In this document: positions 45,161-54,398 of the stretch, piece after piece | Position numbering within the stretch: the stretch's first letter is position 1 | How the letters are laid out: the number at the start of each line of letters is the position of its first letter | Assembly: GCF_014645535.1 (NCBI RefSeq) | Contig: NZ_BMLX01000005.1 | Coordinates: 186,001-250,000 of the forward strand | Direction: 5' to 3' | From: Silvimonas iriomotensis | GTDB lineage: Bacteria; Pseudomonadota; Gammaproteobacteria; Burkholderiales; Chitinibacteraceae | DNA: 64,000 nt | Notes under the pieces: generated by a model | What the model was told of the DNA's origin: nothing | The model's database searches: none | What the model saw: the letters and a program-made list of their open reading frames with translations, nothing else | Position numbers and translations under genes: made by a program

Positions 45161-46516
45161 TTATTGTACCGGCCAGGGCAGCGGTGCGATGGCTGTTTTG
45201 ATTTCCTGCCCGATCCGCGCCAGTGCGGCCTCATTTTCCGCCTCCAGCCGCAGTGTCAGAACCGGCGTCGTGTTAGAGGCACGGATCAGCCCGAAGCCGT
45301 CCGGATACTCAATGCGCAAGCCATCAACCGTGATCAGGCTGGTCGAGGTCGGGAAGGTCGCATTGGCAGCAATCCGCGCCACTACGGCGTGGCCGTCTTC
45401 CTGTACCGGCACCTGGATTTCCGGCGAGGACATGAACTGCGGCATGCTGTCGAGCAAGGCGTCCAGGTCTATGCCTGCGGCGATCATTTGCACGATGTGC
45501 GCGCCGGCGTACATGCCGTCGTCAAACTTCCACTGGCCAAAAGCCAGGTGACCGGACAGCTCGCCTGCCACCAGCGCGCCGGTTTCTTTCAGGCGCTTTT
45601 TCATGTGGGTATGGCCTACCGCGATCACCTCGCTGGTGCCACCCAGTTGCTCTACCCAGACCGATACGGCACGGGTGGATTTGACGTCGTACAACACGTG
45701 CCCGCCGGGATGGGCATCAAGCATGGCTTTGGCAAACAGCATCAGGATACGGTCGCCTGGCACAATGCGGCCGCTGCGGGTAACCACACCCAGCCGATCG
45801 CCATCGCCATCAAAAGCAAGGCCCACCGCGGCGCCGGTGCTGGCCACCGCTTTTTGCAGATCCACCAGATTGGCCGCCACTTGCGGGTCTGGATGATGGT
45901 TGGGGAAATGGCCATCCACCTCGGTAAAGAGGCCATGCACAGTGCAACCGAGTTGCTTGTACAGTTGCGGCGCGCTGGCGCCGGTAACGCCGTTGCCGCA
46001 ATCAATCACAATGGACAGCGGCTGTTGCAGCACGTTTTGTGCACACACGGCGCGGATGTATTCGTCCGCGATCTCCAGCGTTTCGACCTTGCCGGTGCCC
46101 TCTACAAAATCATCCGCCTCGATCAGATCGGCCAAGCCAGCGAGGCGCGCATCGCCCACCGTCACACCGCCTTCCATGATCTTGATGCCGTTGTAATTGG
46201 GTGGATTGTGACTGCCCGTCACGACCGCACCGCAGCCCTCTGACTTGTACAGCGCGGCGTAGTACATCTCGGGCGTGGCGGCCAGCCCTAGGTCCAGCAC
46301 GGTCAGGCCGCACTCGGTCAGGCCCCGCATCAGCGCTGCGGCCAGATCGGGGCTGGACAGCCGGCCATCGCGCGCGACCGAAAACAGCGTGTGCCCCGCC
46401 CGCGCCACCATGGTGCCCGCCGCCCGGCCAATCAGGTAAGCGGCCTCGGGCGTGAGTTTGTCGACGGTTGAGCGGACGTCGTAGGCTTTGAACAGGCTGC
46501 GATCGATGCAGGACAT
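45161..46516 (-). CDS. Phosphomannomutase/phosphoglucomutase
   Basis: This 451-residue alpha-D-phosphohexomutase interconverts hexose 1- and 6-phosphates, supplying sugar nucleotides for LPS, exopolysaccharide or glycogen. The catalytic phosphoserine is Ser102 in [13 protein letters not shown], the metal loop DGDGDR is at 236-241, the sugar-binding loop is [10 protein letters not shown], and the C-terminal phosphate loop is [12 protein letters not shown]. Its layout resembles the P. aeruginosa AlgC/ManB group with dual PMM/PGM activity. The gene lies 15 bp downstream of the YheT gene and upstream of nadC, on one strand. Its precise sugar preference cannot be read. Confidence 0.93.
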   Translation of the reverse strand: MSCIDRSLFKAYDVRSTVDKLTPEAAYLIGRAAGTMVARAGHTLFSVARDGRLSSPDLAAALMRGLTECGLTVLDLGLAATPEMYYAALYKSEGCGAVVTGSHNPPNYNGIKIMEGGVTVGDARLAGLADLIEADDFVEGTGKVETLEIADEYIRAVCAQNVLQQPLSIVIDCGNGVTGASAPQLYKQLGCTVHGLFTEVDGHFPNHHPDPQVAANLVDLQKAVASTGAAVGLAFDGDGDRLGVVTRSGRIVPGDRILMLFAKAMLDAHPGGHVLYDVKSTRAVSVWVEQLGGTSEVIAVGHTHMKKRLKETGALVAGELSGHLAFGQWKFDDGMYAGAHIVQMIAAGIDLDALLDSMPQFMSSPEIQVPVQEDGHAVVARIAANATFPTSTSLITVDGLRIEYPDGFGLIRASNTTPVLTLRLEAENEAALARIGQEIKTAIAPLPWPVQ

Positions 46517-46531
46517 ACTGGAACTCCTTGA

Positions 46532-47548
46532 TCAGGGGTGCTGCGTGCTCTGGTTTGCCCGCAGCTGGAATTCAAAAAACGTGAGCAATGTGCGTGGCAG
46601 CCAGGTCAGCTGCCCCGGCGGCATGCCGCCAGCAAAGCCGACGTGGCCGCCCGTGGCGGGCTGCAGCAGCGTGACTGCGGCCGAGACCTCGCCAGGCAAG
46701 GGCAGAATATGCGCCGGAACGAAGGGATCGTTCTTTGCGTTAAGTATCAAAGTAGGCACATCGATGCCTTTCAGGTGCGGTTTGCTGCTGGCCGCGCTCC
46801 AGTAGTGATCAACATCCCGGAAGCCATGCAGTGGCGCCGTGACCACGTTGTCGAACTCGCGCAGCGTGCCAGCGCGGCGGATGGCCTGCTGGTCTATGCG
46901 CGTATCGGCATGCAGCCGCAGCTTCACCATCATTTTCTTTTTCAGCGTGCGCAAAAACTCACGCGTGTAGATCTGCCGGTTCAGCCCCTGATCAAGCACA
47001 GCGCCGCACGCAGTCAGATCCAGCGGCGCACAGACCGAGGCCGCGCCATTGATCACCTGGCCGGCCGCGCTGCCCTGCTCGCCCAGCCACTTCAATAGCG
47101 CATTGCCGCCCAGCGACACGCCCGCAGCAAAGATCGGCACGCCCGGGTTCTGTTCGCGAATGCGCCGCAATACCCAGTCGATTTCGCTCGAATCGCCAGC
47201 GTGATAAGCCCGCGGCAAGCGGTTCTCAAAATCACCGCAAGAGCGAAAATGCGGCACTACGCCGCGATACCCGGCCGCTCTGGCCGCCGCGAACAAAGAC
47301 AGCGAATAATGACTGCGCGAGCTGCCCTCAAGACCGTGAAACAGCACCACCAGTGGCTGATCGGCTGCGCCATCAAGCCAGTCCACCGCGATCTGGTCGT
47401 CATCTGGTGTAGTCCAGGTTTCACGCCGGAATTGCGGCCCGGAATTGCCCAGCGCCAGCGCGGGATACAAAGTTTGCAGGTGACCACCCGGCAGCCAGGA
47501 CGGCGCGCGGTATTCGGTGAATTCTGGAATGGAAAGACGACGAGACAT
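46532..47548 (-). CDS. yheT: YheT family alpha/beta hydrolase
   Basis: This 338-residue alpha/beta hydrolase carries the YheT hallmark PSWLPGGHLQTLYPAL near the N terminus and the nucleophile elbow GVSLGGNALLKW with Ser145. The rest of the triad is likely the Asp in LNAKNDPFVPA and the His in GGHVGFAGG. Family members are predicted esterases or lipases of unknown substrate. It is a soluble cytoplasmic protein. It lies 15 bp upstream of the phosphohexomutase gene and shares its strand, so the two are probably cotranscribed. Confidence 0.91.
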   Translation of the reverse strand: MSRRLSIPEFTEYRAPSWLPGGHLQTLYPALALGNSGPQFRRETWTTPDDDQIAVDWLDGAADQPLVVLFHGLEGSSRSHYSLSLFAAARAAGYRGVVPHFRSCGDFENRLPRAYHAGDSSEIDWVLRRIREQNPGVPIFAAGVSLGGNALLKWLGEQGSAAGQVINGAASVCAPLDLTACGAVLDQGLNRQIYTREFLRTLKKKMMVKLRLHADTRIDQQAIRRAGTLREFDNVVTAPLHGFRDVDHYWSAASSKPHLKGIDVPTLILNAKNDPFVPAHILPLPGEVSAAVTLLQPATGGHVGFAGGMPPGQLTWLPRTLLTFFEFQLRANQSTQHP

Positions 47549-47637
47549 GGACGAAGGCTAGGACAAGGCAGGGACAGGTTCAAGGCCAGGCCCGCGCCGC
47601 GCGCCAGCAGGCGGCGATGCGGGCCCGGATCGGGGCA

Positions 47638-48615
47638 TCAGATGGCGATGCCTTTGTCGTCGAACATGCCTTCAAACAGGATAGAGCTGAGGTAACGCTC
47701 GCCCGAATCCGGCAGGATCACGACGATGGTCTTGCCGGCGTTTTCCGGCAGTCTGGCCAGGCGCACCGCCACGGCCACGGCGGCACCGGAAGAAATCCCC
47801 GACAGCAGACCTTCTTCACGCGCCAGACGACGCGCGTATTCAACGGCGTCTTCGTTGGTGACTTGCTGCACATCGTCAATCAGCGACATATCCAGCACGT
47901 CCGGCACAAAGCCGGCGCCAATGCCCTGGATTTTGTGCGGACCCGGCTGCAGCGGCTGGCCAGCACGCTTTTGCGTCAGTACCGGGCTGCTGGTCGGCTC
48001 GACCGCAACCGAATGGAGCGCCTGACCGCGTTCGGTCTCGAAATAGCGCGACACCCCGGTGATGGTGCCGCCGGTGCCCACGCCAGAGACCAGAATATCA
48101 ACCTTGCCATCCGTGGCATTCCAGATTTCCGGGCCGGTGGTGGCGACGTGCACGGCCGGGTTGGCCGGGTTCTTGAACTGCTGCAGCAGCACGTATTTGC
48201 CCGGATCAGAGGCGACGATCTCTTCTGCCTTGGCAATGGCGCCATTCATGCCCTTGGCGCCTTCAGTCAGCACCAGTTTTGCACCGAACGCGGCCAGCAG
48301 CTTGCGGCGCTCCAGGCTCATGGTTTCCGGCATGGTCAAGGTCAGCGGAATCCCTTTGGCGGCAGCGACAAACGCCAGCGCAATGCCGGTGTTACCGCTG
48401 GTGGGCTCGACCAGTTCTTTGCCCGCGCCCAGCACGCCGCGCTGTTCGGCATCGGCAATCATCGCCGCGCCAATACGGCATTTGACCGAATACGCCGGGT
48501 TGCGCCCCTCAACCTTGGCCAGGATCGTGGCCGGGGCCCCGTCGGTAATGCGGTTGAGTTTAACCAGCGGCGTATTGCCGATGGCTTGCGCGTTGTTCTC
48601 GAACCATTGAGCCAT
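47638..48615 (-). CDS. cysK: Cysteine synthase A (O-acetylserine sulfhydrylase)
   Basis: This 325-residue PLP enzyme makes cysteine from O-acetylserine and sulfide. The PLP lysine is Lys45 in [11 protein letters not shown], the asparagine loop is [12 protein letters not shown], and the phosphate-binding loop is [11 protein letters not shown]. The pattern [15 protein letters not shown] favours CysK over CysM. The ATG at 48613-48615 has GGAG 8 bases upstream; the extension to 48645 is unsupported. Its C terminus ([12 protein letters not shown]) is the helix where serine acetyltransferase normally docks in the active site. It stands 70 bp downstream of the DUF2520 gene. cysE is not in the window. 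Confidence 0.95.
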   Translation of the reverse strand: MAQWFENNAQAIGNTPLVKLNRITDGAPATILAKVEGRNPAYSVKCRIGAAMIADAEQRGVLGAGKELVEPTSGNTGIALAFVAAAKGIPLTLTMPETMSLERRKLLAAFGAKLVLTEGAKGMNGAIAKAEEIVASDPGKYVLLQQFKNPANPAVHVATTGPEIWNATDGKVDILVSGVGTGGTITGVSRYFETERGQALHSVAVEPTSSPVLTQKRAGQPLQPGPHKIQGIGAGFVPDVLDMSLIDDVQQVTNEDAVEYARRLAREEGLLSGISSGAAVAVAVRLARLPENAGKTIVVILPDSGERYLSSILFEGMFDDKGIAI

Positions 48616-48685
48616 GCAAGTCTCCGTTAAAAACCAGGGTAACAAAAACAGTCAGCGCCCCGGCCACGCGGCCAGGGCGCACACA

Positions 48686-49510
48686 TCAGGGGTTACGGCG
48701 CTGCGCCGCCAGTTGCAGCGCGACGTCGGTCAGTACTTTGTACGTTTCACCCGTCGCCGGGTCGAGCGCAGCGGTGGCGGCGATTTCCTGCGCGATGATG
48801 CCCAGATCATTGCGCGCGGCCGGGCCGGTCAGCGCCTGTACCGGGCCGACGCGGTCCAGGTTCGCCAGTGTGCCATCAATCAGCGGCTTGAGCGCGGACC
48901 ACGCGGTATCTCGCGGCACGCCGGCACCGGCCATGCTGCGCAAGGCGGTTTCCATGAGTGCCACCAGATGATTGCAGGCCAGCACGGCGCCAGCGTGATA
49001 CAGCAACTTGCCTTCAGCCGGAATGGTAAAACGCTGCGCGCCAATGGCATCGAACAGCGGCAACAGGATATCCAGCGCCGCTGCATCGCCTTCGGCCGCG
49101 CACCATGTGCCGGCAAACCGCTGAATGGCGCTGGCCGGATCCGCAAATGAAAACAGCGGGTGCACGCTGGCCACGGTCGCGCCGGCCGCATGCAAGGGCG
49201 CCAGCACATCGCTGGATAACGCACCGCTGCAATGAAACACCACCGCGCCCGGCCGGATATGTGGCAGCAGGCGCCCGGCCGCGCTGGCAATGGCGTCGTC
49301 AGGCGTGGCGATCAAGGTGATTGCCGCCGGGGTCAGATCGCCCCAGGTGGCAACGCGGCCCGCCCCGATAAAACCGGCAGCAGCGCCAGCATGGGCGGTA
49401 TCTCTGGCCAGCAGGTCAGCCACGCGCACGCTGGCGCGTTCATGCCAGAGCCGGGCCAGCGTTTGCCCCAGTCTGCCAGGGCCGATCACGTTCAATTGAG
49501 GAAGCAACAT
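48686..49510 (-). CDS. DUF2520 Rossmann-fold protein
   Basis: This 274-residue protein has an N-terminal NAD(P)-binding Rossmann fold (LNVIGPGRLGQTLARLWHE) and a C-terminal all-alpha DUF2520 domain that resembles the 6-phosphogluconate/ketopantoate reductase C-terminal bundle. In between are VVFHCSGALSSDVLAPLHAA and SVHPLFSFADP, typical of this family. Members are predicted oxidoreductases, often annotated as Rossmann-like domain proteins, with no proven reaction. The ATG at 49508-49510 (MLLPQLNVIG) is chosen; the longer frame runs into the divergent gene's upstream region. It shares the strand with cysK and may be cotranscribed. Confidence 0.85.
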   Translation of the reverse strand: MLLPQLNVIGPGRLGQTLARLWHERASVRVADLLARDTAHAGAAAGFIGAGRVATWGDLTPAAITLIATPDDAIASAAGRLLPHIRPGAVVFHCSGALSSDVLAPLHAAGATVASVHPLFSFADPASAIQRFAGTWCAAEGDAAALDILLPLFDAIGAQRFTIPAEGKLLYHAGAVLACNHLVALMETALRSMAGAGVPRDTAWSALKPLIDGTLANLDRVGPVQALTGPAARNDLGIIAQEIAATAALDPATGETYKVLTDVALQLAAQRRNP

Positions 49511-49656
49511 GACAGCAATTGGTAAAAAAAATGACACTGGCCGGATGTTACGCTGCTGTCCGCGCCAGGCAAACCGCCCATGAGTGCTATAACAGCACCA
49601 GTCCGTGGGGCCTGCCCCCGCCAGCCATCCCGCCAATCAGCCAAGAAGATGCGCAA

Positions 49657-51327
49657 ATGACCCAGCCCGTAGACCCACAATCGATTGATGCCAGTGACTT
49701 GCCGACCGACCCCACCCGCCGCCGCGTGCTTGAAGGCCTTGCCGCCGTCAGCGTCGCCGGCGTACTGCCGCTGGTGGCCGAAGAAGCCGATGCCGCCAAA
49801 GCCAGACCGCAGCACGCCAGCGGCCCGCTGGACGCACGCCTGAACGCGCACGTGAAAAACATTGTGGTGATCTATCTGGAAAACCGCAGCTTCAACAATC
49901 TGTATGCCGACTTCCCCGGCGTGCAAGAACCGCTCTCGTCGCTCACCGCTGCGCAGTACACCCAGACTGACCGTAACGGCCAGCCGCTGCCCACCCTGCC
50001 GAAAATCTGGGGCGGCCTGGTGCAGCGTGGCCAGACCGTGGGCGGCAAGTATTACCTGATCAAGGAAGAGCAGATCGACAAGCTGCCCAACGCGCCCTTC
50101 CCGCTCAAGGACGCCGAAGGCCAGGCGCTGCCTGAGGCCGTGATCACGCGCGACCTGTGGCACCTGTTCTATCAGAACCAGATGCAGATCAATGGCGGCA
50201 AGAACGACCAGTTTGCCGCCTGGGCAGACTCCGGTGGCCTGGTGATGGGTTATTACGATCAGACCGCCAAAAACCTCAACATGTACCAGATCGCCCGCCA
50301 GTTCACCCTGTGCGACCGCTTCTTCATGGCGGCCTTTGGCGGCTCTTACATGAACCACCAGTTTCTGGTTGCCGCGCGCCCCAACGTTTACCCGGACGTG
50401 GCCAACAGCGTCGCCGCAAAGAAAATCGCCAAGGTCGATGGCGGCCCGCAAGGCACGCGCCTGACCCTGCACGCCGAAAACCCGGCCAGCGCCCTGGATG
50501 GCAAACCCAAGTTCGCCAACGATGGCGCCATGACGCCAGACGGTTACGCCGTAAACACCATGGCCCCGCCGTACCAGCCCAGCTTTATCAAACCCGCCGC
50601 CGATGGCGACAAAACCCTGGCCGACCCCAACGACCCGGCCACCTTGCCGCCGCAAAGCTACGACACCATTGGCGACCTCTTGTCCCGCAAGGGCGTGAGC
50701 TGGGCATGGTACGCCGGCGGCTGGCAAGCCGCGCTGGATGGCAAAGGCGGCCCGGATCAGCCCAACTTCCAGTTCCACCATCAGCCGCTCAACTACTTCA
50801 AGCAATTCGGCCCCGGCACCGCCGCGCGCGCAGAACACCTGCGTGACGGCGGCATGGGCGACAGCCCGATGTCCAACCGCTTCCTGGCCGACGCCGTCGC
50901 CGGCAAGCTGCCGGCCGTGACCTTCTACAAGCCGCAAGGCAACCTGAACATGCACGCCGGGTATTCCGACGTGGAATCCGGCGATCGTCACGTGGCCAAC
51001 ATCCTCATGCACCTGATGAGTTCGCCGCAGTGGAAAAACATGGTGGTCGTCATCACCCACGATGAAAACGGCGGCTGGTGGGACCACGTCGCCCCGCCCC
51101 AGGGCGACCGCTGGGGGCCAGGTTCGCGGATTCCCGCGCTGGTGGTGTCCCCGTTTGCCAAGCGTGGGCATGTGGATCACACCTTCTATGACACCACCTC
51201 CATCCTGCGCTTTATCAGCCGGGTGCATGGTTTGCCCAGGCTCGAAGGGATTGCCGAACGGGATGCGGCGTTCAAGGCCCGTGGCGCGCAACCACCGGGA
51301 GATTTGACCGGGGCGCTGCAGGTGTAA
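49657..51327 (+). CDS. AcpA/phospholipase C-type phosphoesterase with Tat signal
   Basis: This 556-residue exported phosphoesterase has a twin-arginine style N terminus (TRRRVLEGLAAVSVAGVLPL, cut near EADA), implying Tat export of the folded protein. The first metal motif is IVVIYLENRSFNNLY (about 65-80), and the C-terminal metal motif is ITHDENGGWWDHVAPP, both standard for the phosphoesterase family of acid phosphatase A and phospholipase C. It is likely to cleave phosphate esters, perhaps phospholipids, but substrate choice cannot be predicted. The ATG at 49657 is selected because it precedes the RRR motif closely; the earlier frame start is unsupported. It diverges from the DUF2520 gene and ends in a strong terminator. 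Confidence 0.87.
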   Translation: MTQPVDPQSIDASDLPTDPTRRRVLEGLAAVSVAGVLPLVAEEADAAKARPQHASGPLDARLNAHVKNIVVIYLENRSFNNLYADFPGVQEPLSSLTAAQYTQTDRNGQPLPTLPKIWGGLVQRGQTVGGKYYLIKEEQIDKLPNAPFPLKDAEGQALPEAVITRDLWHLFYQNQMQINGGKNDQFAAWADSGGLVMGYYDQTAKNLNMYQIARQFTLCDRFFMAAFGGSYMNHQFLVAARPNVYPDVANSVAAKKIAKVDGGPQGTRLTLHAENPASALDGKPKFANDGAMTPDGYAVNTMAPPYQPSFIKPAADGDKTLADPNDPATLPPQSYDTIGDLLSRKGVSWAWYAGGWQAALDGKGGPDQPNFQFHHQPLNYFKQFGPGTAARAEHLRDGGMGDSPMSNRFLADAVAGKLPAVTFYKPQGNLNMHAGYSDVESGDRHVANILMHLMSSPQWKNMVVVITHDENGGWWDHVAPPQGDRWGPGSRIPALVVSPFAKRGHVDHTFYDTTSILRFISRVHGLPRLEGIAERDAAFKARGAQPPGDLTGALQV

Positions 51328-51347
51328 CGCGCCCCATGCCAGACATT

Positions 51348-51381
51348 AAAAAAGCGCAGCCAAGGCTGCGCTTTTTTTTTA
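51348..51381. terminator. Bidirectional terminator, phosphoesterase / ABC-F gene
   Basis: AAAAAAGCGCAGCC and GGCTGCGCTTTTTT surround an AA loop, with long A and T runs. It lies between the converging phosphoesterase and YbiT genes. Confidence 0.92.
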
Positions 51382-51403
51382 ATTGGTCAGACCGTCGCAA
51401 CGA

Positions 51404-53011
51404 TCAGACTTCCACCCCACGGCTGTGCAGGTAATCTTCATACCCGCCCACGTAGTAGGTGTAAGTACCGTCGCCATTCAACTCCAGAATCTGCGTCGCC
51501 AGCGACGTCACAAACTGACGGTCATGCGACACAAACACCAGCGTGCCCTTGTACAGTTCCAGCGCCAGGTTCAAGGACTCGATCGACTCCATATCCATAT
51601 GGTTGGTCGGCTCATCCATCACCAGCACGTTCGGGTTTTCCAGGATCAGCTTGCCGTACAGCATGCGGCCCTTTTCACCACCAGACAGCACCTTGACCGA
51701 CTTGTGCACGTCGTCGCCACTGAACAAGAGCTTGCCCAGCACGCCACGCACCACCTGGTCATCGGTACCCGGCTGGGTCCACTGTTTAAGCCAGTCAAAC
51801 AGGGTGATGTCTTCGGCAAAGTCAGCTTCGTGATCCTGGGCGAAGTAACCCAGCTGGGCTTTTTCGGCCCATTTCACGGTACCGGCATCCGGGCCCAGCT
51901 CGCTCACCAGCAGCTTCATCAGGGTGGATTTACCCACGCCGTTACCCCCGATCACGGCCAGCTTGGCGCCGGCTTCCATGATCATGGACAAGCTCTGGAT
52001 CAGCGGCTTGTCAAACGACTTGGACAGGTTGTTCGCTTCAAAAGCCTGACGATGCAGCTTTTGCTTGTCTTCCATTTCAAAGCGGATATACGGGTTCTGC
52101 CGCGACGACGGCTTCACCTCAACCATGTTGTCCTTGATCTTGTCGGCCAGCTTCAAACGGCTGGTGGCCTGACGGCTCTTGGACTTGTTGGCGGCAAAAC
52201 GCTGGGCAAAGGCCTGCAGTTCAGCCACACGTTCCTTGGCTTTGGCATTGTCGGTCAACAGGCGGGCGCGCGCTTGCGTGGCGGCCAGCATGTAATCGTC
52301 ATAGTTGCCCGGATAAATACGGATCTCGCCGTAGTCCACGTCGGCCACGTGGGTACACACCTGGTTCAAGAAGTGGCGATCGTGCGAGATGATGATCATG
52401 GTGGATTCACGCTCGTTGAGCGCTTCTTCCAGCCAGCGGATCGTGTTGATATCCAGGTTGTTGGTCGGTTCGTCCAGCAGCAGCACGTCCGGATTGCTGA
52501 ACAGCGCCTGCGCCAGCAGCACCCGCAGCTTCCAGCCCGGGGCAACTTCGCTCATCGGGCCGTTGTGCTGTTCGGTGGGGATACCCGCACCCAGCAGCAA
52601 GGCGCCGGCACGCGCTTCGGCGGTATAACCGTCGAACTCGGACACCACGCCTTCCAGCTCGGCGGCGCGCATATAGTCGTCTTCCGAAGCTTCAAGGTTG
52701 GCGTAGATGGCATCCCGTTCCTGGATGGCCGCCCACAGTTCGATATGACCTTGCATGACGACATCCAGCACGCGCTGGTCTTCGTAGGCAAACTGGTCCT
52801 GGCGCAACTTACCCAGGCGCACGCCCGGATCAAGGCTGACGTTGCCGCCGGTGGGCTCCAGATCGCCACCCAGAATCTTCATGAAGGTGGATTTACCGCA
52901 GCCATTGGCGCCGATCAAACCGTAACGGTTGCCGTCGCCAAATTTAACACTCACTTTCTCGAACAGCGGCTTGGCGCCAAACTGCATCGTGATGTTGGAA
53001 GTACTGATCAT
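51404..53011 (-). CDS. ybiT: ABC-F ribosome-associated ATPase YbiT
   Basis: This 535-residue ABC-F protein has two ATPase cassettes and no membrane domain; YbiT-type proteins bind the ribosomal E site and aid translation of difficult sequences. The first cassette has Walker [10 protein letters not shown], the atypical signature region [15 protein letters not shown] and Walker [12 protein letters not shown]; the second has [19 protein letters not shown] and [11 protein letters not shown] charged interdomain linker (about 255-305) with [16 protein letters not shown] is the P-site tRNA interaction motif region. The opening [17 protein letters not shown] matches E. coli YbiT. It diverges from the aminotransferase gene with a 95-bp gap. 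Confidence 0.95.
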   Translation of the reverse strand: MISTSNITMQFGAKPLFEKVSVKFGDGNRYGLIGANGCGKSTFMKILGGDLEPTGGNVSLDPGVRLGKLRQDQFAYEDQRVLDVVMQGHIELWAAIQERDAIYANLEASEDDYMRAAELEGVVSEFDGYTAEARAGALLLGAGIPTEQHNGPMSEVAPGWKLRVLLAQALFSNPDVLLLDEPTNNLDINTIRWLEEALNERESTMIIISHDRHFLNQVCTHVADVDYGEIRIYPGNYDDYMLAATQARARLLTDNAKAKERVAELQAFAQRFAANKSKSRQATSRLKLADKIKDNMVEVKPSSRQNPYIRFEMEDKQKLHRQAFEANNLSKSFDKPLIQSLSMIMEAGAKLAVIGGNGVGKSTLMKLLVSELGPDAGTVKWAEKAQLGYFAQDHEADFAEDITLFDWLKQWTQPGTDDQVVRGVLGKLLFSGDDVHKSVKVLSGGEKGRMLYGKLILENPNVLVMDEPTNHMDMESIESLNLALELYKGTLVFVSHDRQFVTSLATQILELNGDGTYTYYVGGYEDYLHSRGVEV

Positions 53012-53106
53012 GTGTCGCGTTTTCCTCGTCGTCTGCTCCGGCGCGCCAGATCAGAAAGCGATTAATATTCAATATTTTGCCAAACCCGGCATTTTAGCAT
53101 AACCGG

Positions 53107-54270
53107 ATGGAACTCATGCGTTACGCCCAGCGCCTCTCACAAATCGAGCCCTTTCATGTCATGCGCATTCTTGAGGCAGCCCAGCAAATGCAGGCTGCAG
53201 GCCGCGATGTCATTCACCTGGAAGTTGGCGAACCGGATTTCCCGACACCGCAGCCCATCGTTGATGCCGGCCTGAGGGCACTGGCCGACGGCAAAACCTT
53301 TTACACCGGCGCGTGTGGCATTCCGCAATTACGTGAGGCCATCGCCCGGTTTTATCAAACCCGTTTCGGGGTCGGCGTCGATCCGGGCCGGATCATCGTC
53401 ACGCCCGGCGCGTCAGGCGCACTGCAACTGATTCTGGCATTGCTGGTCGATCAAGATAGTGAAGTGCTGCTGACCGACCCGGGCTACCCGTGCAATCGCC
53501 ACCTGGTCAGCTTGCTGGGCGGCCAACCGGTGAACGTGCCTGTGGGCGCCGATACGCGGTTTCAGTTGCTGGCCCCGCATATTGAACAGCACTGGCATGA
53601 CAACACCGTGGCCGCGCTGGTCGCCAGCCCGGCCAACCCGACCGGCACCGTGCTGGAGCCCCACGAAATCAAAGCCCTGGCCCAGGCTTGCAATGCGCGC
53701 GGCGGGGCCCTGATTGTGGATGAGATTTACCAGGGTCTGGTGTACGGCCGCCCGCATGAGACCGCGCTGACGCTGGATGAAGACCTGTTTGTGGTGAACA
53801 GTTTTTCCAAGTATTTCCAGATGACTGGCTGGCGGCTGGGCTGGCTGGTCAGCCCGCCGCAGCATGTAGTAGCGCTGGAAAAACTGGCGCAGAACCTGTT
53901 CCTGGCGCCGCCCACCTCGGCCCAATGGGCTGCGCTGGCCGCCTTTGCCCCAGAGACGCTGGCGATGATCGAGGCCCGCCGGCAAGAACTGGATGCCCGC
54001 CGCCAGTATTTGCAAAGCGCGCTGGAACAACTGGGTTTTGGCATTCCCGCAACACCCCAGGGCGCCTTTTATCTGTGGGCAGATGCCAGCCACCTGGGCC
54101 GGCCCGCAGCGCATTTCTGTGAAGATCTGCTGGCCGCTCAGGCCGTGGCTGTCACGCCGGGTGATGACTTCGGTTCCCAGGCCAATTTCTTACGTTTTGC
54201 ATACACACAGCCAACCAACATACTCGAACAGGCCTGCAATCGAATTCATAACTACTTGATATCGGGTTGA
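53107..54270 (+). CDS. Class I/II PLP-dependent aminotransferase
   Basis: This 387-residue aminotransferase has the fold-type I pattern: DVIHLEVGEPDFPTPQPIV near the N terminus, the PLP-stacking GACGIPQLREAIA, the Asn in ASPANPTG, and the Schiff-base lysine in NSFSKYFQMTGWRLGW. The C-terminal Arg in FLRFAYT binds the substrate carboxylate. It resembles the AspC/PatA-like groups of general amino donor:2-oxoacid aminotransferases; the substrate is uncertain. The ATG at 53107 is used; a second ATG at 53116 is possible. It shares a divergent promoter region with ybiT. Confidence 0.92.
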   Translation: MELMRYAQRLSQIEPFHVMRILEAAQQMQAAGRDVIHLEVGEPDFPTPQPIVDAGLRALADGKTFYTGACGIPQLREAIARFYQTRFGVGVDPGRIIVTPGASGALQLILALLVDQDSEVLLTDPGYPCNRHLVSLLGGQPVNVPVGADTRFQLLAPHIEQHWHDNTVAALVASPANPTGTVLEPHEIKALAQACNARGGALIVDEIYQGLVYGRPHETALTLDEDLFVVNSFSKYFQMTGWRLGWLVSPPQHVVALEKLAQNLFLAPPTSAQWAALAAFAPETLAMIEARRQELDARRQYLQSALEQLGFGIPATPQGAFYLWADASHLGRPAAHFCEDLLAAQAVAVTPGDDFGSQANFLRFAYTQPTNILEQACNRIHNYLISG

Positions 54271-54398
54271 TTGTCGTAAGTTTTTCACTTAATCTTAGAG
54301 AAATCACAAGGAAACCCGCACCGGTTTATTCCTACAAAAACACGGCTCGCTGACATTGGCTCAGATGCAGCGGCGACCAGGATTCGATAGGCCAAGCA

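Noticed and set aside
49492-51291. 599-codon minus-strand open frame opposite the phosphoesterase
   Set aside because: Antisense shadow; the plus strand has a signal and both metal motifs.
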